Origin: Tenrec ecaudatus
Taxonomy: Eukaryota > Chordata > Mammalia > Afrosoricida > Tenrecidae
Assembly (NCBI RefSeq): GCF_050624435.1
Contig: NC_134537.1
Coordinates: 18,968,584 to 19,032,583, forward strand
Length of the DNA: 64,000 nt
Reading direction: 5' to 3'
Part shown: positions 32,455 through 42,500 of the stretch, piece after piece
Numbering within the stretch: position 1 is the first letter of the stretch
Layout of the letters: every line of letters begins with the position of its first letter
The notes under the pieces: model-generated
Databases searched by the model: none
What the model was told of the DNA's origin: nothing
The model's input: only the letters and a program-made list of their open reading frames with translations
Program-made: the position numbers and the translations under genes

Positions 32455-33741
32455 CAAGGATATACCCAAGAAACCCAGGAACCACCCCCATCCCAAGCTA
32501 TGCATTTACACATTTTTATAAAACAAACATCACTTTCAAAGTACTCTCCATTACACTTAATCCAGTTGCCAAATCTATGATTCCATTCTTGGAAGCATTT
32601 TTCAAGCTCATCTTTTTGAGTAGCTGACAGCACCCCCCTTGTGTTTTTCTTGAGCTCTTCTAGGTCATCAAATCAATGTCCTTTTATGTCTCTTTTCATT
32701 CACAAAAGCAAAAAAGTTACAAGAAGCGAGGTCAAGTGAGTAAGGTGGGTAGGGCATGCTGTTTTTTGCCCCAAACTGACACACTGAGATGGCTGTGCGA
32801 AGAGGTGTGTTGTGGTGGTGGCAAAACCACTGCCCTCACTGTCACAAACCAGGCCTTTTCTGTCACACGCTGTTACGCAATCTTTTCAGAACAGAAAGAC
32901 TGATTAACAGTCTGACCTGGTGGAATGAACTCTAAATGAACTATCCCTTTACATAAAAAAAAAAATGAGTATCGTCTTGATTTTCTATTTCACTTGATGA
33001 GCTTTTCTTGGGGGAGGGGCAATGCATCTTCCACTGGCTTGGTAGATGTTTGTTTTCAGGGTCCTAAGAATAGCGCTGTCTTGTCACCAGTAATGACCTT
33101 GGGCAAAATGTCTGGGTTCATTTTGAGCTATTCATTTGGAGCATTTCATGTTTCCACTCCACGCACGTTTTGCGACCCGTCAGAACTTGAGGCATAAATT
33201 TCGCAGTGACCATTCTCATTCCCAAATTTTCCATTAAAATTTGCTCAACTGAGCAACAAGATAGTCCAGATAATGTCCCCATCTCTTCAACGGTCCATCG
33301 TTGGTCTTTGAGCACAGTGTGTGAACTTTGGTGACATTTTCATCTGTTTGGCAAGTTGACAGACATCCAGATTGAAGTTTGTTATCAATCAGCAATCACC
33401 TTTTTTGGAAATGAGAAAACGACTCTTACACTTGAGTTTTTCCCATAGCACTGTCCTTGTAATTGTATTCAACATCCTAATAGTTTCTGTGGCATTTGCC
33501 CAGAGCAGGAAACAAAATGTCACAGCCACACGCTGTTCTTATAAATTTGCCATCACAAAAACGAGGTTTGACTGAAACTACTTTTATGAAAAATTCACTG
33601 TGACCAGAGAGAACCTTTCCAGGCAACACCACTGGGTGCACTAACTCAGAGCGAGTAGCATGATGCTCACCAGGGGGAAAATTCTTACTATGAAAGCTCC
33701 ACTCAGCTGAGCTTTTATACACTTTTATTTGGGTAGCCCCT
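32455..33741 (-). mobile_element. mariner-type DNA transposon, degraded
   Basis: The left end 'caaggatatacccaagaaac' and the reverse complement of the right end 'aggggctacccaaataaaag' share an AGG...TACCCAA...AAA core, so they are decayed terminal inverted repeats. TA lies at both outer edges (32453-32454 and 33742-33743). At 1287 bp it is the normal size for a full-length mariner. It sits inside an AfroSINE. Confidence 0.8.
32500..33600 (-). pseudogene. mariner transposase, broken
   Basis: Minus-strand pieces in order: 'IRTACGCDILFPALGKCHRN' (33477-33560) and 'KDSAMGKTQV' in the N-terminal helix-turn-helix part; 'DQRWTVEEMGTLSGLSCCSV' then 'ILMENLGMRMVTAKFMPQVL' (33118-33310), the clearest mariner block; 'APPPRKAHQVK' and 'KTILIFFFYVKG' near 32955-33030; a badly decayed stretch at 32770-32830 where the HHDNAPAH-type motif belongs, reading 'ATTTTHLFAQ'; and the end 'DELEKCFQEWNHRFGNWIKC' with 'NGEYFES' (32510-32610). 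The catalytic Asp-rich motifs are lost and there are many stops. In life it would cut and paste the element at TA sites. Confidence 0.85.
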
Positions 33742-33775
33742 TAAACAGGACAGAGTAAAACTGTCCCGAGTGTCC

Positions 33776-34184
33776 ATCTCAAACATAATTTTGCTTTTTT
33801 ACCTCAAGCTTATCCTTTCCCTGCACATTCCACCTTTATGTTTTATGCTCTTGCAAAAATAAACAGCATTAGTGCACGTTGTCTTGGGTCACACTGCACA
33901 TTGCACTTGAGCTATAGTCAATTATGGCGCATCTAGACATACTCCCTTAAGTGATGCATCATAATTCTGGACTCCTTGTCTGTGGCTGTCATTCAATTTT
34001 GGAGGGTGCTCCCCACTAAACACACTAATGACACTATTAGAGTGGCATTAGAACCTGACGTTAGTACCGGATGTGAACCAAGTTACACCCCTTTTTTCCT
34101 TGGAGGCTTTAGACTGCACCTTCCTAGATGGTATAATGCAAAATACCATCCTCTGTTTTCCTTGGATGGGTTATAGATGCTAGT
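33776..34184. other. Non-coding stretch between mariner and LTR
   Basis: No recognised content. The true left edge of the LTR below may lie in here, since I could only place it where the two LTR copies begin to match. Confidence 0.4.
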
Positions 34185-34496
34185 ACCACTGTATTGTTCT
34201 AACTCACACATATCACCCAGAAAGCCTTGATTTTCGGGCATTTTTGACTTCTACTTCTAGACCCTGTATTTGGTTTATCTCTATTTGACTTTTGTATTTG
34301 GGACTTAACGGCACACACGACCACATGGGATATATTTTCAAAGGTTTGTGAGTTTCTGTGGGATGGTGCAGTGAATCACAGAACCCAAGGATACCTTCAA
34401 GGGATGAGTGCTGAGAAAGAGCATCTTCAATCCAAGGAGTGGGAACTCCTTGGAACAAGTCTAATATTGACTCTTGTAAAAGAAATTATTGCCACA
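34185..34496 (+). repeat. LTR of an ERVL-like provirus, copy 1
   Basis: It shares with 35592-35897 the phrases 'gcatttttgacttct', 'tttgggacttaa', 'gggatatattttcaaag' versus 'gagatatttccttaaag', 'ttgtgagtttctgtgggat' and 'cttggaacaagtctaatatt' versus 'cttgggactagtctggtatt'. Both end with a 'tattgccaca' or 'tattactaca' type CA terminus. The divergence is high, so the provirus is old. Confidence 0.65.
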
Positions 34497-34498
34497 GT

Positions 34499-34516
34499 CG
34501 GTGTCAGAAGTGGGAT
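34499..34516 (+). other. Retroviral primer-binding site, tRNA-Leu type
   Basis: 'cggtgtcagaagtgggat' lies two bases after the LTR end. It matches the reverse of the tRNA-Leu 3' end (TGGTGTCAGGAGTGGGAT) with two differences, the primer choice of ERVL elements. It fixes the orientation of LTR copy 1 as plus. Confidence 0.7.
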
Positions 34517-34619
34517 GCAAAAGAGGTGTTTGCAAGAACAATCACTGAGTAATAGTCGCCGTTAGCCTGTTGTATTTCCTGCCCTGTAGATTCCATGTAT
34601 GGAACAGCTGAAGACACAG

Positions 34620-34985
34620 GTAGCATCACTTTATTTAGGCTGCCTTAATCTATTGTCAGCCTCCACAAACCATCTACCTTTTTCACAGGCCATACAGGAC
34701 TGCTATAGAGATAATTTGTGGGCAACAACACACCAGCATTTCATAGGTCTTTAATTAAAGCAGAGATATTTTGTCCACCAGGTATCCTCTGCTCTTCAGA
34801 TGAACAATTCAAGTACTTTAGACTATTGTAATGGTTCCCATTTAGCATGTCCTTTCAAAATTGTCCTGAAGGCAGACTTACACACCTTCAATTTTACACT
34901 ACCAGGTAGATAGAGCAAATTAGAAATAATATCCATACCAACAATGCATTCATGTAAGGGAGAGGCAACTACTATGTACAAGATC
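34620..34985 (-). pseudogene. ERV pol fragment (protease end and RT start)
   Basis: This is an endogenous-retrovirus relic on the minus strand. A protease-to-RT junction reads 'PLHECIVGMDIISNLL' then 'GHAKWEPLQ' at about 34830-34960. After a stop and a frameshift, an RT N-terminal stretch 'ISALIKDL', stop, 'NAGVLLPTN' and 'SSPVWPVKKVDGLWRLTID' lies at 34650-34770, again broken by a stop. These are the leading RT blocks of gag-pro-pol retroviruses, and the wording fits class III (ERVL). No catalytic YxDD region remains. The orientation is opposite to the LTR and primer-binding site beside it. Confidence 0.8.
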
Positions 34986-35345
34986 TGTTTATTACAATTC
35001 TTATCTAAACTTTCACCTTTGTCTCATAAACTGTTGCATCTCCATATCCCTGGAGTCAAAATTTAGGTCCCTTCAATATTTTATCGGAAGCTTTTGGGAT
35101 TATAGTACATTGAGCTCTTCTGTTTAGCAATCCCAAGAACATCTCTTCCCCAGTCCCAGACCATTTCACCCACACTCAGCATGCAGCATTGGGTGCCCTG
35201 CTGGTCCCTGACCCCTTTTCAATCATCATCTACATCAACTAGTTGAGTGTCTGCTCCACATAGTGCCAGCTGTGAATTCCCATAAGGAAACACCTCCAAG
35301 CTGGGATGAGTAACACTGACTTGTTTAGGATTCCTTAATATTGAT
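34986..35345. other. Probable ERV internal sequence, unassigned
   Basis: This stretch lies between the pol fragment and a SINE. It may continue the protease region on the minus strand, but I cannot recognise motifs with confidence. Confidence 0.35.
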
Positions 35346-35560
35346 GGGGAGCCCTGGTGGCATAGCGGTTACAGGGCATGTTGCTCACCACTAGGTCAAC
35401 AGTTATAAACTGCCAGCTACTCCTTGGGAGAAAGGTGAACCTTTCTATTCTCATACAGAGTCTCAGGAACTCACAGGGGCAGTTCTACCCTGTCCTATAG
35501 GCTTGCCATGAGTCAGAATCCACTCAATGTCAGTGAGTTTGTTTTTGTTTGTTTATTTGA
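35346..35560 (+). mobile_element. AfroSINE, full length
   Basis: This is the best reference copy in the window: head 'ggagccctggtggcatagcg' and 'gttacagggcatgttgctca', B-box region 'aggtcaacagttataaac', 'gctactccttgggagaaagg', body 'tctcaggaactcacaggggc' and 'agttctaccctgtcctatag', then 'cttgccatgagtcagaatcc' and a T/G-rich tail. It lies inside the ERV region. Confidence 0.95.
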
Positions 35561-35591
35561 ACATCGTGGACCATTGGTCCACCCAACCTCG

Positions 35592-35897
35592 TATAGTGCT
35601 GTATTAGCACTTTTGGAGCAAGAAGACCTTCATTGAATTTTGAGCATTTTTGACTTCTGGATCTGGGCCATGCATTTTGCATCTCTGCTTGACCTTCAAA
35701 TTTGGGACTTGATAACACTCACAATCAAGTGAGATATTTCCTTAAAGTTTTGTGAGTCTCTGTAGGATGTTTCAGTGAATGGCAGAACCTAGGGACATAA
35801 GGAAATGTAACATTTTGGATGAGTTAGATATTTGGGACATCTTTATCTTCTTGGGACTAGTCTGGTATTAATTCTTCTAAAAGTCAATATTACTACA
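35592..35897 (+). repeat. LTR of an ERVL-like provirus, copy 2
   Basis: Direct-repeat partner of 34185-34496, about 1.4 kb downstream and in the same orientation. The two would flank the provirus, which has lost most of its internal region. Confidence 0.65.
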
Positions 35898-37079
35898 ACT
35901 TTACCATTTCTCCCCAATATTTTTAAAACTTGCTTCTTCAACAAACAGCTCAGTGTTAAATATACATTCTTCTCACCCATGCTGTCTTATCCTTGTGCCC
36001 ACATCAAATGAATTTTTGTCAGTTCTTTGTGGGCAGGATTTGTGTCATGCTCACCAATGAGATCCCAGATTTGAATAATGCAGATATGTTACAGTGCAGA
36101 AATAGTTTATTAATTTAAAAAGGTTTTAAATACAGAACGCCCAGAATTTAGTGCTATATATTTTTTTCTGAACCCCCATTCATATTCCGGTCATAATCCA
36201 AATTCTGGCTAAGCCATTGAGGCTTCTTATCTGCTTGTTTTTGTTTTTTTTCCCCCAGTACCTTTTGATAATAATAGGTGCTTAATTCACGTACAAGTAC
36301 TATATTTTCCCTGAGAGAGACACTGAATCAATCCTCTGAAATCAGTTCACTACTTCCTCACAATGAAATCTTTAAGAAGGAACACCTTCATAACCCAATA
36401 AGTGAGATGAAAACAGAGTTTCTCCACAGGGGTTACTAGATTTTTAAAAATTTTTAAATTTTGTACATATAAGAGAAGTGAAAATCTGTCGGGTTTTATT
36501 TTTCCTGTTCTATTTTGACAACATTCATTGATATATAATTTTTTGAATAATACGCATATATGATGATGCCACTTTAGAGAAACAGAAAAGGGATCATTTT
36601 TGTGAATAATTTTAAAATGTATTACAAGTCGTCAATATTTGAGATCAGGTGCCTGATTGTTATCAGAAAAACCAAACAACTGTGCCCTTATCATTTCCTG
36701 GTGCAAGAACCCAGCGAGCCTGCTTATTTTTCCTACTCTATCCCCCAGGATGGCATGGGTTTCCAATGCGAGAGACATGAGATTCCTCTTGTAAACTTTT
36801 TGTTAGATGCTTAATTAAATATATAAAAATGATAACCATCCGTCAGATATAATCAAGGCTTACAATGTACCCATCGGCCTAGAGTAACGTTTCTTGCTTG
36901 GTTCACTCAAGTGTTCTCTGAGGAAGGCAGTGTTCATTACTCTCATCTTGTACAGGCACAAGCTGAGGTCCTAAGAAAATAAATTGGCCAATTTGACTCA
37001 AAAGCTTTAGTGCTAAGGTGCAAACTCAGGGCAAACGACTTCAATATCAAGGCTCTTTCCGTTGCATCAGAGTTGCAGC
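35898..37079. other. Non-coding; MIR-like relic at 36930-37070
   Basis: 35898-36900 is AT-rich with nothing named. At 36940 'atcttgtacaggcacaagct' then 'gaggtcctaagaaaataaat' and 'aaggtgcaaactcagggc' resemble a reversed MIR/L2 3' region. Confidence 0.45.
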
Positions 37080-37965
37080 AAGCAACACACACTTTAGCAG
37101 CAAGAGGAAACACCCCAGACAATGTGGGTTTTAGATATTATATTATAATCCAATCGTAAAGGGATAGGCTCTCAAATCGCTCAACTCTTGGCCCTGCGAC
37201 TTGTCTTAGAGTGTTCATAGGCTGTCACTGATATGAAAGTTTAAGACAAAGCACATACTTCCCCTGTTAAACCCTGACCATAGGAAAGAGAACAAATGAC
37301 AATAACGGGCTGTTCCTCTTAATAGGGCTCTGCGACCGGGGTGGATATCTCATATTTACTTTGAGCCATAACAAGAAAAATTGATTTACTTCGAGTTTCT
37401 GATTTCACCTAAAAAATGTATTTCCATTCCTCTATGAGCAATACCCTCTCCTGTGCGAGAGCTCCATCTTACATTTATTTTATTGGCAATTGCGCACAAC
37501 TGCTGATAGGAACATTTATTTTCAGAATTAGCTTGACCAAATTATAAATGCCTCCAATGGAACAGCTTGTCCTAATAGATAGATCTCTCGCTCCCTCCCA
37601 AACCTACTGCTACAAGGTTTTTAAAGAACATTTATCAAAACCCCTAGACAATCCTCCAATTTCAATTGAACCAATTAATTTTATGCAATAAAAAATCTGA
37701 AGGAAGTCTCTTGACTGCCTCTCTGACACTTTATATCCTGTGATATTTCATTTTTAGCCATAAGTGATTGAGAGCAACAGACATGACTGCTTTTTAAAAT
37801 GGTATGTGGGACTAAAAGCTACTTTTTTTATTTGTTAGCAGAATCCTAACACCCACTCACACTTTAAGCCTTACCACATTGTGTCATAACAATGCTGTAT
37901 CATTGTTCATTTGAAAAATCTAAGAAAAAAATCAGCCTTTCGGTAGAAATGGATTTAAATACATA
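37080..37965. other. Unique block, candidate conserved non-coding DNA
   Basis: I recognise no repeat over ~880 bases. The composition is even and the text has short motif clusters such as 'aacaaatgacaataacgggc', 'attggcaattgcgcacaact' and 'accaattaattttatgc'. No coding frame fits. This is the kind of single-copy DNA that often holds enhancers, but only cross-species alignment can say. Confidence 0.35.
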
Positions 37966-38369
37966 TTAAATATATATTGCATGTATCTTTGAGGGTTTTT
38001 TATTAACATATATTAGGGGTAAGAATCTGGTCTATTTGGGTGAGTGAGCTTTAAAGCCTATGAATAAAATTTGGTTAGTATTTTTGGTACACTATGATAC
38101 TCACCCATATGGCTTATAAAAAATTCACTTTTTAAAGATATATAGACACATATATATTTAATTATAAAAACGGACTCAGTCAAGTGAAACATTACCATCT
38201 TGATTCTAATATACATGTACTAAGCAAGGGTGTGAATACGGGGATTTGGCCAAAGCATGTGTGGAGTCCACGACAACCTTTTGGGATTACCTTTCTCAGA
38301 ATCTCTTGTACCCCTGGAAGTCCCAAGGAATCTCTGCTTTAGGAAAGATTTAAAGAGATGAAACTCACA
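37966..38369. other. AT-rich non-coding stretch
   Basis: Nothing recognised. TATA-type runs lie at 38135-38160. Confidence 0.5.
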
Positions 38370-38745
38370 GAACAGGAGGGAGGGGGCCACTGATCGCAAT
38401 GAACGGCACATAACCACACACCCCCTTCCAGGGGGGAGAGGGGAAGAACAACAGGAACCAGAGGGGAAGGGAGACAGCGGTGGTGTGAGATTTGAAAATA
38501 TTTAACAATCTGCAATCTATCAAAGGACCAAGAGGGTTGGTGGGGCGAGGGGAGGGGGAGAAGAGAGGGGAGGGAAAGAGGAGCTGATCCCAAGGGCTCA
38601 GTGGGAAAAAATATCTAGAAAAAAACTATGGAAAAAAAAAGAATGATGGAATATATGTATGAATATGTTGGATACAATTGATGTAGCTTTGTAATGAGAG
38701 TTGCAAGAGCCCTCAATAAAATGATTTTTTTTAAAGAAAATATTT
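38370..38745 (+). mobile_element. Probable L1 3' UTR, second copy
   Basis: It aligns to 30520-30885. The G-rich tract at 38545-38580 consists of G runs separated by single A's. It ends 'gagccctcaataaaatgatt' followed by T and A runs. It is 5' truncated at about 375 bases. Confidence 0.6.
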
Positions 38746-38877
38746 AAAAATGATGCATGCAGGGATAAGAAGTACCAAGACCAGTCATGCTAGTCTCTTC
38801 TGATATCCCGTGTCTTTCAAAATGAAATCTCTCTTGGTAAGAAAAGAACCTGAATTCGATTAACACCAATATTCTGA

Positions 38878-39054
38878 GTTGGGCTGTTCACTGTATGTGA
38901 GGTTAGCAGTTCAATACCTCCATGTACTCTTTCGGAGCTTTCTACTCCCCTAAAAAGTTACAGCCTCAGAACTCACAGGGGCTGTTCCACCCTGTCTGGT
39001 AAAGTCATTTTGAATCAGCATCAACTCTATAGAAGTGAGTTTGGAGTTTTTTTT
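38878..39054 (+). mobile_element. AfroSINE, 5' truncated
   Basis: 'gtgaggttagcagttcaata' begins in the middle of the head. The body 'agttacagcctcagaactca' and 'caggggctgttccaccctgt' and the tail 'gaatcagcatcaactctata' then 'gaagtgagttt' are complete. Confidence 0.88.
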
Positions 39055-39937
39055 CTCTTTTTAAAATGTATTGAAAGTCTGCTACACTGGGAACCATGCT
39101 CATGCGGATGAAACAATATAAAGTAATAGATCATCTTTTTACATTGGAGTGATTAATATATGCTCTCCTTAACAACAGGCAGAGGATAATGATTCTCTTT
39201 ACCAACTCTCATCCTTCTTTATTTTACAATCAAGCTTCTTGGAAAAGTAAAATAGAAATTACTGCTCTGTCCCTGTACATATCATTAACTTTTTCAGAAC
39301 TTGTCTTTAGTGCCCTACGGTGATTAGCTTTTTATTTCAGCTGGCGCAATGGTGATATCACACATTTTATTTCTTATCTATTTTATTTGCATCATCTTTT
39401 CATTAGTTAGATCTACCATTGGTTTGTCTGCTTTATTAATCTCTTCAAATAATAAATCTAGTCTTGTTGATGCTATTATTTTACTCTTTCATTTCTTTAT
39501 CCTCTTATCTTTATTATTTCTCACCTTCTCATGACCATATGTTCTTTGCTACTCCTTTTCCTACTTGTTGTATATATTGGATTGAGGTGTTGATTGTGGT
39601 TTACTTTCTGATTTGTAGCTTTATCGTTATAAATTGCGGCTTGAACACTGAAACTGATTTGAAAAGTTTTGGCATGTCACTTTAAAGTTCTCCTTTGTTT
39701 CAAGATTTTGAAAACTTTCTTTTTATCATTAATAACTCAGTCTTTTGAAGCAGTGTGTAATTCAATTTCTATGTAAGAAACTCACACACACCCTTTCTTG
39801 ATTTACTTATTACTTGATTTTCTGACAGCATAGCATTGTGATCTGAGAAGCTGTTGTAAAGTAATTTGAGGTCTTTAAATTTATTGAGGCTTGTTTTGTG
39901 GTCTGACATATGGAGAATGGTCTCCGTGCATTGATGC

Positions 39938-40945
39938 CTTAGGCTGTGTTGTCTAGAAAGCAAAACCAGTGACATTTACATAGAAAGAGGAGTTTATGTA
40001 GAGAAAAATGGCTCACACAGTTGTAGGAGTAGATAAAACCAGTTCAGCTGAAGCACATGGGTCAGATGTTAAGTCTAAGGCTTCTTTCTGAACCAGGCAA
40101 CCGCTGGAGGTAATAGGCCAGGAAACAGAAAGACAAACAGGCTGGTGTATTCTTACAAATCAGGTCCGTTGCTGGCAAAGTTGAACAAATCCAATGTTGG
40201 TATGCTCTGATGACTCCCAGCATCACAAGCAATGCGGCTGCCCATTGGTAGCTCCCCGGGTGAGCAGGCTGTTGGCTCAAGAGTTAGAGATTGCTGTAGC
40301 AAATGCAGGCTACCGGCCAGCAAGCAAAGTGAACCTCTCCACTGTGCCTAAAGTATCAAGTGGACCACACCCAGGAAGTGCTATCATTAGGTCCTATGAC
40401 CTGAACAACTGCTATCGTACTGCAAAACCCATAGTGGAGCTGATTACTTCTGTTAGAACCATTACGTAGAAGACCTCCACTGACAACCCCGTGAGAATCC
40501 TGGCCCAGCCAAGATGACACAGAGCTATCACAGCGGGATAATAAGACAGTGCTGTGTTGGTGGATTCCAATGTTCTGCATACATCTCTGAGGTCAAATCC
40601 AGTTGACTGTGCTGTTTAGTTCTCCTGTCTTGGTTCGGTTTCTTTGTAGCTGTTTTGTCCTTCATTGAAAGTGGTATATTACACTTTTGGAGGAAGGACA
40701 GCCAGAAACTCCTTACAAGGAGAGCAAGATTTCTTCTCACGGAGTCTGGGCATATTCTCAGGAGACACCAGTCCCTGGAGAAGAACATTATGCTTAGTAA
40801 AGCCTTCGACAACATGGCTGCAGCAATGGGCTCAAACGTAAGAACCAATTGGAGGAAAGCACAGGATCGGGTGGTCATGTGTTTTTTTGTACATGGGGTC
40901 ACTGTGAGCCAAAACCAACTCGATGGTACCTAACAACAATAACAG
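39938..40945 (+). mobile_element. Composite insertion within the L1
   Basis: L1 similarity stops at about 39937 and resumes at about 40946. The first part (39950-40530) begins 'ggctgtgttgtctagaaagc' and ends 'ctggcccagccaagatgaca', resembling a widespread afrotherian repeat that I cannot name. The last 210 bases are an RTE 3' end. Frames of 91-124 codons on both strands carry no domains. Confidence 0.6.
40738..40945 (+). mobile_element. RTE LINE, 3' end
   Basis: 'attctcaggagacaccagtc', 'cctggagaagaacattatgc', 'gacaacatggctgcagcaat' and 'gggtcactgtgagccaaaac' then 'caactcgatggtacctaaca' give the terminal 200 bases, with an 'acaacaataacag' tail. Confidence 0.88.
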
Positions 40946-42500
40946 TTTTTTGTAGAATAATCCACTAGTCTCTTCAGTTTTGCTAGACATTGATTTGTGT
41001 ATTTTGGGGTCTTTCACTGGGTGCACAGATATTTGCTATGGCACTTTGCTCTAGTTCAATTGCCCTTTCATCATTACGTCATGCCCTTTATGACTTCTTA
41101 TGTTCCGATTTTGCCTTAATTTCTGTCATTTTAGAAGTTAATATTGCCATTCCTGCTCTTTTCTCTGCTTGTCATTTTATTGATATATTTTTCCATCATT
41201 TGGCTTTTATTTTTGCCTTTGTGTCCAAGATGTCTCTCTTGTAAACAGCATATTGATGAGTTCTATTTCTTAACCTTTCTATTCATTGCCTTTTGACTAG
41301 TGTATTCAATTCATTTAAATTCAATTTAATTATCTATAGGTATGAATTTACTGTTCTCATTCTGCTGTCCAAGTTTTAAAAATTTGTGTTGCTGCCAGTT
41401 TTGTTGTTGTTCTTCCACATCATTCTCTGCACTGAGTTAATTTTGTTTGGGGACTTTCTTATTCTCGTTGGTACTATTGTTTTGATGTTTACTAGATACT
41501 ATGATGTCCTCTTTTTCATTTTGTTAAGAAGGTCTATTTATTTTGTGTTTTTGTTATTGTGTTCATTTACAAATTGATAACTCTGCTTCCCTATTTTGAG
41601 TTTTGTAGGTTTGTTTTACATTAGACGGTATTATATCTGGGTTAACGTCTGGAGAATATTGTTACATATGTTAATCTTATGATATTGCCTTTCAGTTTTG
41701 GTTCTCTGCCCAAAGAACTTTAATATTTTTTGTAAGGTTGGTCTGGCTATTACGAAACTCTTTTTATTTGCTTCTCTGGCTATTTCCTAAGTTTTCAATC
41801 ATATTTGAGAGACAATTTTCCTACTTCTCTCATTATTTATTGGATATAACTTTTCCTTTCAGTTTTATAGTTGGCATCCCAGTGCCTTCTTGCCTTCATG
41901 ATTTCGGCTGAGAAATCAGAGCTGAGTATACTGGTTCCCCTTTGTAGGCAATTTTTTTTGTTTTTCTCTAGCTATTCTCAGGATTGTTTACTTGCCTTGC
42001 ATTTGGAAGGTTTACTTATGTCTTGAAGATTATGCTTTGAAGTCTACTTTGTAGGGCATGTGTTGAGCTTCAATACTACATCTCTTCTCACCTTCCATAT
42101 TATGAAAGTGTGTTTCCAACAAGTATATAGTAATTTCTCTGTACTTTCTATTGTATCTTCCTGTTCTGGAATTACAATCATATGCAAATTATTCCTTTTG
42201 TTAACGTCTTCCATAATTCCTAGGCTTTCTTTCCTTAATTTTTACCCTGATTGTTCCTGTAACGAAATAGTATTGACAGCCTTGTCTTCAATATATCTCA
42301 ATCGTCTTTTGATTCAGTTCTACTTCTTTGCCCTTTGAATATATTAACGTTTCTGGAACTTTAGCATCAATCTTTTGGAATTATATATGCTGCTTTTTAT
42401 ATGGTTTAAAATTTTTAAATTAATTTGGTGAGTTTGAGCTTGTAGTATTATCCTGAATTGTTTGAATTTTTGTCTCTATTTTACTTGAATTCTTCTGTAT

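Larger units (their letters stand above)
32419..33775 (-). mobile_element. AfroSINE 3' part, split by a mariner
   Basis: 'actgccatctagtcaatttt' and 'gactcatagcaattcta' (to 32454) is a reversed SINE 3' end. It resumes at 33744 with 'aaacaggacagagtaaaact'. In uninterrupted copies these two phrases are joined within a few bases, so the 1.29 kb between them is an insertion. Confidence 0.75.
39340..42500 (-). mobile_element. L1 LINE, inverted, interrupted
   Basis: The plus strand reads as reverse-complemented L1. 'ttgtctgctttattaatctc' and 'ttcaaataataaatctag' (39420) and 'cattgtgatctgagaagctg' (39833) are ORF2 sequence. After the insertion at 39938-40945 it resumes with 'tgcacagatatttgctatgg', 'catcattacgtcatgccctt' and 'tctcttgtaaacagcatatt' (ORF2 endonuclease side). 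It continues upstream with 'tgtaaggttggtctggctat' and 'ttcggctgagaaatcagagc' to about 42300. No frame survives; the T-rich hydrophobic frames here are artefacts. The end near 42500 is uncertain. Confidence 0.8.

Noticed and set aside
40528-40902. 124-codon minus-strand frame
   Set aside because: It lies antisense to an RTE 3' end and the composite insertion; no protein family.
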